Shown piece after piece: positions 33,050 through 40,369 of a stretch of DNA of 55,301 nt; the first letter of the stretch is position 1, and each line of letters starts with the position of its first letter. A model generated the notes under the pieces. The model was not told the origin of the DNA. It saw only the letters and a program-made list of their open reading frames with translations, and did no database searches. This DNA comes from an uncultured Rikenella sp. (lineage in GTDB: Bacteria > Bacteroidota > Bacteroidia > Bacteroidales > Rikenellaceae), in NCBI RefSeq assembly GCF_910579375.1, contig NZ_CAJTUJ010000003.1:1-55301 (forward strand). Direction: 5' to 3'. A program made the position numbers and the translations under genes.

Positions 33050-34378
33050 TTAAAGCGATTCTTCTGTATGTTTTCTTGGTATGGGAACGAGAGGCAAACA
33101 ATACTCTTTATTGACGACTTTGTCTCGCATGGCAGGTTTATCGTTGAAATTGCGCGAAAGATTTCGAATCAACTGGCTGTAATCATCTGTGCCATCCTCT
33201 CGCTGATGATAATAGACTTTTACGGAGATGCAATTGCGATGCTCGAATAAGGTATTGAGCAGCGTGCGATCGGAGTTGCCGCACGAATGTCCCATAGTAA
33301 TTACTTGATACGTCTCGGATTCAATAAAACCCAACAACTGACGGTAATTGCCTGTTTCATGGTAGCGTACAGACTTGATATTTTCGAGAAAGTCATTGTC
33401 TTGTAACTTCTCGATTCGTTTGTAATCATCGTCCAACTCGTCGCCATAGCCGAAAATGATCGGGGTACGTTCATTGTTAAGTGCTCCATGAATGTCAATT
33501 ATCTCATCGGTATCTCTTGCATATAATTGTTTTGCAGTTTGGGTGTAATTGAAATTTAAGATTAAGGTATTGGAAGGTGTGCAATGAATTTCTTGAAAAT
33601 GCTTGTCGGATAAATGCTTCTTGACATAGTAATTACGCTCTTCGTCCTGTGAATGAAAAAAAAGATAATTTAGATCTTCTTTTTTATCTAATTGAATTGC
33701 ACCAACTTTATCAAAAGTAGTAATATTGCTCGATATGGAATCGACAAACATTTTTTGTTTTCCGACAGCAACTTCTATCGGATCAATTATACTGTTGAAT
33801 GCCTCTTGAATAGACGGAAATTGTTTGGTTTGCGTTTTTTGGACTACCTCTGTCAAATAGATTTCAAGGTGCTTTTTTACGGCATCGAACTCTCGGTTCA
33901 ATGCCCGCACCTTTTCACTCCGAATAACTGTGTCGTCTTCCGCAAGTAACTCTTTCAATTTTCCATAATATTCGTTCTCGATGTCCACCCAGGTATTGAG
34001 AGAACAACGACCGGAAATATGTTCGAAGAATTTATTTTTGAAAGTGAGGCGAACCGAACCGTCATACTTCATATTAGTACTATCATTGAATATGGCAACC
34101 AGCTCTCGAACCTCATCGTATGGGGTTGAATCTGATTGAGGGTATGATGGCTCCGGCGTTTTATGCAGTTTGTCTCGGAACACCTCGAATAATACAAATT
34201 CGTCTTCGTAAGATGATGGATCATTGATTACTCCCCATTTTGTTGCAATCTCACGTTTGTAACCGTTGAATATATGACCGGAAACGTTGATCCAATAGTT
34301 GTCTATAAAATCTCTATATCCGGTAGCAAGACCATGTGCCTTGTCAAATCCGTTGCCTATGATGATAATTCTATTCAT
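33050..34378 (-). CDS. abiH: AbiH-family abortive infection protein
   Basis: A 442-residue protein that matches the AbiH family of phage-resistance proteins: N-terminal I-I-I-I-G-N-G-F-D-K-A-H-G-L-A-T-G-Y, an aromatic segment N-T-W-V-D-I-E-N-E-Y-Y, L-I-L-N-F-N-Y-T-Q-T-A, D-I-H-G-A-L-N, and a late M-G-H-S-C-G-N-S-D. The same I-x-G-N-G-F-D and H-G motifs define the family. The mechanism is unknown. The gene is clearly AT-richer than dnaB and floA, so it was probably acquired. It sits downstream of tRNA-Ser and its start lies 13 nt from that tRNA's terminator. Confidence 0.85.
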   Translation of the reverse strand: MNRIIIIGNGFDKAHGLATGYRDFIDNYWINVSGHIFNGYKREIATKWGVINDPSSYEDEFVLFEVFRDKLHKTPEPSYPQSDSTPYDEVRELVAIFNDSTNMKYDGSVRLTFKNKFFEHISGRCSLNTWVDIENEYYGKLKELLAEDDTVIRSEKVRALNREFDAVKKHLEIYLTEVVQKTQTKQFPSIQEAFNSIIDPIEVAVGKQKMFVDSISSNITTFDKVGAIQLDKKEDLNYLFFHSQDEERNYYVKKHLSDKHFQEIHCTPSNTLILNFNYTQTAKQLYARDTDEIIDIHGALNNERTPIIFGYGDELDDDYKRIEKLQDNDFLENIKSVRYHETGNYRQLLGFIESETYQVITMGHSCGNSDRTLLNTLFEHRNCISVKVYYHQREDGTDDYSQLIRNLSRNFNDKPAMRDKVVNKEYCLPLVPIPRKHTEESL

Positions 34379-34380
34379 AT

Positions 34381-34422
34381 CGTAAAAGAAAAATCCTGTA
34401 AGACCTTGATCTTACAGGATTT
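34381..34422 (-). terminator. Terminator of tRNA-Ser, just upstream of abiH
   Basis: The perfect 13-bp stem AAATCCTGTAAGA with its complement (loop of 6 nt, 34391-34422) is followed on the minus strand by TTTTTCTTTT, and then at once by the abiH start codon. No other promoter is visible for abiH between the two. Confidence 0.85.
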
Positions 34423-34457
34423 GTTATTGCTTGACCTCATTTTGTCTTTGAGGTTCC

Positions 34458-34547
<90 letters not shown>

Positions 34548-34568
34548 GGAAAGGCGCTGAAAGCAGGA

Positions 34569-34600
34569 CAAAAGTAGTGCTTTCACTCCTTATTTCCAAA
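34569..34600 (-). promoter_or_regulatory. Promoter of tRNA-Ser
   Basis: Minus-strand TTTG at 34597-34600 and TACTTTTG at 34569-34576, spaced by 20 nt, fit the Bacteroidota -33/-7 consensus. The -7 box lies 21 nt before the tRNA. Confidence 0.75.
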
Positions 34601-34628
34601 TCAAAATCGTCGTGCCGAACGAAAATTA

Positions 34629-35603
34629 TTACTTGCTCACATCGCCCGGCTTGCCGATGCTCTCCCGCATTGAGGTATCTGCCTGAATATTACGGAGCTT
34701 ATAATAGTCCATAATCCCCAGGTTTCCATTCCGGAATGCTTCGGCGATGGCCATCGGAATGCCTGCTTCGGCTTCGATCACTTTCGCACGAGCTTCCTGT
34801 GCCTTCGCCTTCATCTCTTGTTCCAATGCCACGGCCATCGCTCGTTTCTCTTCCGCCCGTGCCTGTGCGATGTTTTTGTCGGCGTTGGCCTGATCCATCT
34901 GAAGCACGGCTCCGATATTCCGCCCCACGTCGATATCTGCAATGTCGATGGAGAGGATTTCAAATGCCGTCCCGGCGTCGAGCCCCTTTTCCAATACGAC
35001 TCGCGAAATAAAATCGGGATTCTCCATCACGCTCTTGTGCGAATCGGATGATCCGATCGAGGAGACGATCCCCTCTCCTACCCGCGCCAGCACGGTCTCT
35101 TCGCCTGCTCCGCCGACCAACTGTTTGATGTTGGCCCGCACGGTCACCCGCGCTTTGGCAATCAGCTGAATTCCGTCCTTAGCTACCGCCGTCACCGGAG
35201 GGGTGTTGATCACTTTCGGATTCACGGACATTTGCACCGCTTCGAATACGTCCCGTCCCGCCAGATCGATAGCCGTAGCCATCTTGAAATCGAGTGTAAT
35301 ATTGGCCTTTTGTGCCGAAACCAGCGCATGAACGACATTGGCCACATGCCCGCCCGCCAGATAATGCGCCTCCAGTTCGTTCGGATTGAGATGGAGGCCG
35401 GCTTTCGTCCCTTCGATCATGGCGGATACGATCGTAGCTGGCGGCACCTTGCGCCAACGCATCAGAACCAGTTGCAACAGGCTGATTCGTACGCCGGAAA
35501 CCAAGGCGGAGAACCAAAGTCCGACAGGAATGAAGTAAAGAATCAGCCACAGCAGGATAATCGAAACTGCGGCGATGACAATGGCGGTTGTTGAAATTTC
35601 CAT
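34629..35603 (-). CDS. floA: Flotillin-like protein FloA
   Basis: A 324-residue membrane scaffold of the FloA/UPF0365 family. An N-terminal hydrophobic hairpin lies at residues about 5-45, followed by the PHB/SPFH-like domain (A-T-A-I-D-L-A-G-R-D-V-F-E-A-V near residue 108, G-A-G-E-E-T-V-L-A-R-V-G-E-G-I near residue 167) and a coiled-coil rich in A, E and K with E-A-E-A-G-I-P-M-A-I-A-E-A-F. FloA assembles ordered patches in the inner membrane. It follows nfeD by 38 nt, the usual partner. Confidence 0.93.
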   Translation of the reverse strand: MEISTTAIVIAAVSIILLWLILYFIPVGLWFSALVSGVRISLLQLVLMRWRKVPPATIVSAMIEGTKAGLHLNPNELEAHYLAGGHVANVVHALVSAQKANITLDFKMATAIDLAGRDVFEAVQMSVNPKVINTPPVTAVAKDGIQLIAKARVTVRANIKQLVGGAGEETVLARVGEGIVSSIGSSDSHKSVMENPDFISRVVLEKGLDAGTAFEILSIDIADIDVGRNIGAVLQMDQANADKNIAQARAEEKRAMAVALEQEMKAKAQEARAKVIEAEAGIPMAIAEAFRNGNLGIMDYYKLRNIQADTSMRESIGKPGDVSK

Positions 35604-35641
35604 ATGGTTGTTAAATTATTTCACACATGTGTGGCGGGAGG

Positions 35642-36106
35642 TCAAAGCGGTCGGACGACGAGGCTGGCGTTGTCGTATCCGATTACGATCACTTCGCGCC
35701 GCGGATCGACGTAACTGTCCAACGATTTCGCTTCGAAAATCGTGTCGCCGATCTGTACTTTTCCCATCGGCGCCAAACGGGTCAATGTATAGCCCTGTAC
35801 GCCCACTTCCACCTGTTTTTCGATCTCGACCGGTTGGACTTGCGATTCGATGTTGGTTTTCAGCGCAACCCGATTCCATGTCTTCGGCCGTAAAAACAGC
35901 AAGGTCAATATGCTCAAACAGAGGACAATAATTCCGATAACGATGAATCCGGTCACCACTCCTCCCCCCGCGAAAGCCCATGTCGCAGCGCTCACCAGGC
36001 AGACGAATGCTCCCACTGCCGCCAGCGTGATGCCCGGCAGGAGAACCAATTCCGCGACGAACAGCAATAGGCCGAGCAGAATCAGAAGGGTGATCCAGAG
36101 TGTCAT
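35642..36106 (-). CDS. NfeD family membrane protein
   Basis: A 154-residue protein with three helices (about residues 1-25, 27-47 and 52-70) and a C-terminal OB fold (V-G-V-Q-G-Y-T-L-T-R-L-A-P-M-G-K-V-Q-I-G-D), which is the short NfeD1b type. NfeD proteins work with flotillins or SPFH proteases. Its first codon overlaps the preceding gene's stop (ATGA), so translation is probably coupled. Confidence 0.88.
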   Translation of the reverse strand: MTLWITLLILLGLLLFVAELVLLPGITLAAVGAFVCLVSAATWAFAGGGVVTGFIVIGIIVLCLSILTLLFLRPKTWNRVALKTNIESQVQPVEIEKQVEVGVQGYTLTRLAPMGKVQIGDTIFEAKSLDSYVDPRREVIVIGYDNASLVVRPL

Positions 36107-37704
36107 AAGGTCACGATTTTCATTTTGATATTCGGTTGATCGCCCAACGCGCCGATCAGTGCTTCCGCCTCTTTCCGCGTGGCGAATGCTCCGATGGTGT
36201 AGGCCACGTCATTCCCGACCGTACTCCGCACAATGGTCGTTCCGGTCGCCCGCGCCTTGACGATCTCACGAATTGCGGTCGAGAGGCGTTGTTCGGCCGG
36301 AATAATTTCGATATGGAATCTCCCCTGTCGTCCCGCCGCGGCAGAAGCCGTACTATTATTATCCTCTCCACCGCCGGCAGTGCTCTTTGTCGCTTCGAGC
36401 GCCTTGGCTTTCGCCGGTGTCGTGATTTTTCCGTCGGCATAAGCCACGACCGTAGCCCGGAATCCCCCTCGAACCATCTGTGCCGCAGCTGCACTGGCCG
36501 CCGCATAGGTGTCGAAACCGCCTGCCATATAACGCCATTGTCCGTTGGTCGCCTTTTGCGACATGACCGGTGTCATGCCTTTGAAAACGTCGATGCTTTT
36601 CGGCGCGGTGGCGTAGTTGGCGATTTGCACCGTGTAGTAAATCCCCGTCTTCGGCACATGCAGCGTCGGAATATCCGCGACGGTCGTATAATTCCGACTT
36701 TCTCCCTCCCCGGCCTTGGTGATCGGTGCGTAGACGACCAAACTCCGCGGTTCGAAGCGAATGTCCCGGTAGGTCATCTCTTCCGCCAGCTTCTCGGCGG
36801 AGTATTTTCCCCGCTCCGTCGCTAACGAGTCCCGCGCCGCAGTCAACTCTAAAGCCTCTGCCATCGCAATTTCGTAATCGAGCATCAGTTGCTTTTGCAA
36901 CGGGTAGGTCGCCACCAGAGGCGCCAACTGCTCGCCGGCCCACCCCTCGGCTCGCCGCACCTGTCGGCTCTCTCGGTCGAGCTGTTCGAGCTGTAACCGG
37001 TCGAGAGTGCCTATCTGATCGACCAATACCGGATAGTTGTCCCGTTTCCGGTCGTAAATCACCAGCCAAAGCCGCTCCATCAAGGCATCGACCTGTTCGA
37101 TCTGTTCTTTGAGCTCGCCGGAACGCCTCCACAAACTGTCGATCGTCTCCTCGTCGCTCGCTGCCTCGTACTGCCGTTTCACGGTCAAGAGCTGGTCGTA
37201 CAGGCTCAAAACCAACCGGTTGATTTTCATGACTTCCGGTTCGATTCGCGGGCTCAATCCGAAGAGTGTCCGGTCGTTCCGACTCAGGTTTTCAACGAAA
37301 AACGGGTTGTCGAACAATGTCCGTTCGCCCGTGACAACACTCGTCTCCGCCTCTCCCTCGTTATCCATGTGTTCGATCAGGTAGGTCTGCTCCATCGCCG
37401 CCACCCGGGCCGCCACCTTGCCGATCTTGCTCCGTACGTCGAAGAGTTCGCTCTCCAGTCGCACGATCTCTCCCCCGACCCGCTCCCGATCGCTCCCCTC
37501 TTCAAAGAGCCGCCGATTCTGCTCGATCAACGATAGGGTAGAATCCTCGCAAGCCTTCAACATCTCCTGCTCCCGCAGCAAGCGGGTATATTCCGCATTC
37601 TCCGCCAATCCCGCCATCCGCACCTCCTGGGCACACGCCATCCCCGTTCCCGCCAGCCAACACCAGCCGAAACATACGATACGGTATGAAATCTTTTTTA
37701 TCAT
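36103..37704 (-). CDS. Exported coiled-coil protein with SPOR-like repeats
   Basis: A 533-residue protein with a signal peptide (I-V-C-F-G-W-C-W-L-A-G-T-G-M-A-C-A-Q, about residues 9-26). A long charged coiled-coil follows at about residues 30-330. Near residue 355 comes Y-Y-T-V-Q-I-A-N-Y and, after a Gly-rich region, I-R-E-I-V-K...A-Y-T-I-G-A-F-A-T-R-K-E-A-E; both look like SPOR-type peptidoglycan-binding repeats. I do not recognise a named family. The ATG at 37704 is preferred: a longer frame up to 38955 is antisense to trkH. It lies 32 nt after trkH. Confidence 0.7.
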   Translation of the reverse strand: MIKKISYRIVCFGWCWLAGTGMACAQEVRMAGLAENAEYTRLLREQEMLKACEDSTLSLIEQNRRLFEEGSDRERVGGEIVRLESELFDVRSKIGKVAARVAAMEQTYLIEHMDNEGEAETSVVTGERTLFDNPFFVENLSRNDRTLFGLSPRIEPEVMKINRLVLSLYDQLLTVKRQYEAASDEETIDSLWRRSGELKEQIEQVDALMERLWLVIYDRKRDNYPVLVDQIGTLDRLQLEQLDRESRQVRRAEGWAGEQLAPLVATYPLQKQLMLDYEIAMAEALELTAARDSLATERGKYSAEKLAEEMTYRDIRFEPRSLVVYAPITKAGEGESRNYTTVADIPTLHVPKTGIYYTVQIANYATAPKSIDVFKGMTPVMSQKATNGQWRYMAGGFDTYAAASAAAAQMVRGGFRATVVAYADGKITTPAKAKALEATKSTAGGGEDNNSTASAAAGRQGRFHIEIIPAEQRLSTAIREIVKARATGTTIVRSTVGNDVAYTIGAFATRKEAEALIGALGDQPNIKMKIVTL

Positions 37705-37736
37705 CGGTTGCAAACGCAAAATAGATATTATTCCGG

Positions 37737-39182
37737 TCATTTCCAACTGCGAAGCATGAAAATATGGATGAATCCGAAAAATTCCAGACGCCCGAAGAGC
37801 ATCAGTCCCGTCAGAAGCCATTTGGCCGCCGCGGGCAATGCGCCGAAGTTGTCGAGGTTGCTGATTTTGCCGAATCCGGGCCCGACGTTGCTCAGGCTGG
37901 AGATCACGGCGGTGAAGCTGGTCAGCAGGTCGAGGTTCATCGCCGTAAGCAGCACGGTGCCTCCCAACGCACTCAACAGGTAGATGACGACCAGCAGGAT
38001 GGCGGCGTTGATCATGCCGTCGTCCTGCGTGACGCCGTTCTGTTTGATGCGGATCACGGCGTTCGGATGTTGCAGTTTCAGCATCCGTGCGCGGATCGCT
38101 TTGAACATCAGCAGCACCCGGTCGGCTTTGATCCCTCCGGAGGTCGATCCGGCCATCGAACACTGGATCATGCAGTAGATGATGGTAATAACGGCCAGCG
38201 GAGGCCACAAGGCATCGCTGGCCGAAGCGAATCCGGTCGTCGTGATGTGCGAAACGACCTGAAAGGTTCCGTATCGGATCGCCTCGCCGAAGGTCGGATA
38301 GTTGTGATTCATCAGCAGTCCGGCCGCCACGATGGCGGTGCAGATGACGATCGAGAGGATATAGAATCGCGTGACTTCCGACCGGAAAATGTTGTTGCGT
38401 TTGCCGCATATCGTGGCATAGACCAGCCCCATGTGTATCCCGGAGACGACCATGAAGAACATGACGATTATTTCGATCACCACACTGTGATAGTACATGA
38501 TGCTCTGATTCCGGATACAGAATCCGCCGGTGGCGACCGTGGAGAAGGAGTTGGTCACGGCGTCGAACGGCTCCATGCCGACGAGCATCAAGGCCGCGGT
38601 TTCGCACAGGGTCAGTCCGACGTAGATGAAGACGATGATTTTCAGGATCTTTTTCGTGGTGTACCGGAAGTTGTCTTTGGCCATCATCGACATCTCGGCG
38701 CTCGTCAGGCTCATCTTCATCCGCCCCATCGAGGGCAGAATCACCAGGGCGAAAAGAACGACGCCCACGCCGCCGACCCAGTGGGTCGAGGCACGCCAGA
38801 ACAAAAGGCCTTTGGGCAACGCCTCGACGTCGCTCAAAATGGTCGCTCCGGTGGTGGTGAATCCCGATGTGCTTTCGAACCAGGCGTTGGTCGGGGAAAA
38901 TTCGCCGCCCCAGATCAGATAAGGCAGCATGCCCAGCAGGCAAGACATCACCCACGCCATCGTCACGATCACGTAACTCTCTTTATTCGAAAGGTTGTTG
39001 TCGTTCGGTACGAAGATCAGGGGGAACGAACCGATGATCGAGGTGATGAGGAAGCTGACCAGCAGGGGATAGAATCCCGTGTCGAGGCCGTTGAACAGCG
39101 AGATCAGGGCCGAGATCAGCATGAATGCGGCGTTGAACAGCAGCACCAGTCCGACATAGCGTATGACGACTCCGAATTTCAT
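37737..39182 (-). CDS. trkH: TrkH-type potassium uptake channel subunit
   Basis: A 481-residue inner-membrane protein of the TrkH/KtrB superfamily with about ten helices and four pore loops. Seen: E-S-T-S-G-F-T-T-T-G-A-T near residue 104 (filter 1), N-S-F-S-T-V-A-T-G-G-F near 216, S-H-I-T-T-T-G-F near 313, and S-L-S-N-V-G-P-G-F-G near 430. Loop 2 and 4 also hold S-T-S-G-G-I-K-A-D. The TrkA NAD-binding partner is not in the window. Its start overlaps the preceding gene's stop by 4 bp. Confidence 0.92.
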   Translation of the reverse strand: MKFGVVIRYVGLVLLFNAAFMLISALISLFNGLDTGFYPLLVSFLITSIIGSFPLIFVPNDNNLSNKESYVIVTMAWVMSCLLGMLPYLIWGGEFSPTNAWFESTSGFTTTGATILSDVEALPKGLLFWRASTHWVGGVGVVLFALVILPSMGRMKMSLTSAEMSMMAKDNFRYTTKKILKIIVFIYVGLTLCETAALMLVGMEPFDAVTNSFSTVATGGFCIRNQSIMYYHSVVIEIIVMFFMVVSGIHMGLVYATICGKRNNIFRSEVTRFYILSIVICTAIVAAGLLMNHNYPTFGEAIRYGTFQVVSHITTTGFASASDALWPPLAVITIIYCMIQCSMAGSTSGGIKADRVLLMFKAIRARMLKLQHPNAVIRIKQNGVTQDDGMINAAILLVVIYLLSALGGTVLLTAMNLDLLTSFTAVISSLSNVGPGFGKISNLDNFGALPAAAKWLLTGLMLFGRLEFFGFIHIFMLRSWK

Positions 39183-39934
39183 CGTTCTCCGTCTTGTTTC
39201 ATCTTTTTGTGGGCCGAAACCAGAGCGGCGATGTTCTCCCGCAGGGTGTTGATCTCATCCTGCGTGGCGACGTTCACGGCGAACGGCAGGCGCGAATCGA
39301 CGTATCCTTTCAGTGCGCGCGTGATCCGAAGCACCGGGTCGAGAAAGTAGCTGTTCAGCATGAAATAGAAGACGAGCAGCAGCAGAATCCCGCCGCCCAG
39401 GGCAATGATCCCGACCATCGAAGCCCGATAGGCGTTCCGTTCCAGTTGTGCCGTGTAGTCGATCGTGCGCTGCTGGATTTGCACGATAAACTCTTTGATG
39501 GCGTGGGTCAGGTTGTAGTACGAGGTTTTGTAGACGTCCGTAAACCAGGTGATGTCGGTCGTATCGCTGGCCTGAGCGACGATGCTGTTGTAGTAGCGCG
39601 CCGCCGTCCGGATGCTCTCCAGCTGCGACGGGTCGCGGAAATCGGCTCCCGCGCTTTGCAAGGCCTGTTCGAAGTCCCGGTTGCTTTTGACCAGCATGGA
39701 GTCGTAAACGACCCCCAGTTTGCGGTTGGTGATCCGAAGCAGAAGTGCCGTGTTTTGTTCCTGTACGGCGTCGAGCATCTCTTTCGACCGTTCGATACAG
39801 TTCTGGCTCCGCTCCAGCAGGTTGTGCGTCGTGCGGTTGAAGCGCACCAGTTCGAGCGACGAGATGATGCCGGACAGAAACAGCAGAATGCCGATGGCCG
39901 TGAAGCCCAGGCGGATTTTATGTTTGACCCCCAT
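39179..39934 (-). CDS. Sensor-like 4-helix/HAMP membrane protein without output domain
   Basis: A 251-residue protein with two membrane helices (about residues 10-30 and 167-190). Between them is an extracytoplasmic helical domain like the four-helix-bundle MCP sensor (R-F-N-R-T-T-H-N-L-L-E-R-S at its start). After helix 2 comes a HAMP-like segment (D-P-V-L-R-I-T-R-A-L-K-G-Y). The protein ends about 55 residues later and has no kinase, cyclase or methyl-accepting part. It overlaps trkH by ATGA. Confidence 0.7.
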   Translation of the reverse strand: MGVKHKIRLGFTAIGILLFLSGIISSLELVRFNRTTHNLLERSQNCIERSKEMLDAVQEQNTALLLRITNRKLGVVYDSMLVKSNRDFEQALQSAGADFRDPSQLESIRTAARYYNSIVAQASDTTDITWFTDVYKTSYYNLTHAIKEFIVQIQQRTIDYTAQLERNAYRASMVGIIALGGGILLLLVFYFMLNSYFLDPVLRITRALKGYVDSRLPFAVNVATQDEINTLRENIAALVSAHKKMKQDGER

Positions 39935-39988
39935 GTGTTTTTATCGTTCAGCTAAGCGACTGTAAAAGTAGCTTTTTTTTCGTTCGGT

Positions 39989-40369
39989 TCAAGCGCAGAT
40001 TTCGACCGGATTTCCTTCCGGGTCTGCCACCGAGCTTTCGTAGAATCCGTCGCCGGTTCTACGGGGTTCGGAAAGAATCCGATAACCGTCCTTTCTTAAA
40101 CGTTCGGTTAAGGCGTGTACCGCCTCCTCGGAGCCTACGGTAAAGGAGATATGGCACCAGCCGAGAAGCGGTGTTGCGGCTCGTTCGCCGACTTGCGTGC
40201 TCCGCATGATTTCGAGTGCCGCATCGCCGTCGAAGCGGATGAAATAGGACTCGAAACCCTTGGCCGGATTCACGTATTTCGGGCCGCTGCGCCCGTTGAA
40301 ATAGGTTTCGTAAAAGATGCGCATGGCCTCCAGATCGGCGCACCACAATGCGGCATGTCCCAGTCTCAT
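39989..40369 (-). CDS. VOC family protein (glyoxalase/bleomycin-resistance fold)
   Basis: A 126-residue vicinal-oxygen-chelate protein, the usual length. The two beta-alpha-beta-beta-beta modules start R-L-G-H-A-A-L-W and G-W-C-H-I-S-F-T-V, giving His6 and a second His near residue 75, with Glu near 53 (A-L-E-I-M) and 124 (V-E-I-C-A) as further metal ligands. It could be a glyoxalase or fosfomycin/bleomycin-type protein; the substrate is unknown. The start at 40369 overlaps the amidase stop (ATGA). A longer ORF start lies in the amidase gene. Confidence 0.85.
   Translation of the reverse strand: MRLGHAALWCADLEAMRIFYETYFNGRSGPKYVNPAKGFESYFIRFDGDAALEIMRSTQVGERAATPLLGWCHISFTVGSEEAVHALTERLRKDGYRILSEPRRTGDGFYESSVADPEGNPVEICA

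Noticed and set aside
37705..38955. N-terminal extension of the SPOR-like gene
   Set aside because: The longer frame overlaps trkH in another frame and lacks a signal peptide; the inner ATG at 37704 starts one.
37764..39350. 528-residue plus-strand ORF
   Set aside because: Antisense to trkH; Asp/His/Gln-rich composition typical of a reverse-strand shadow.
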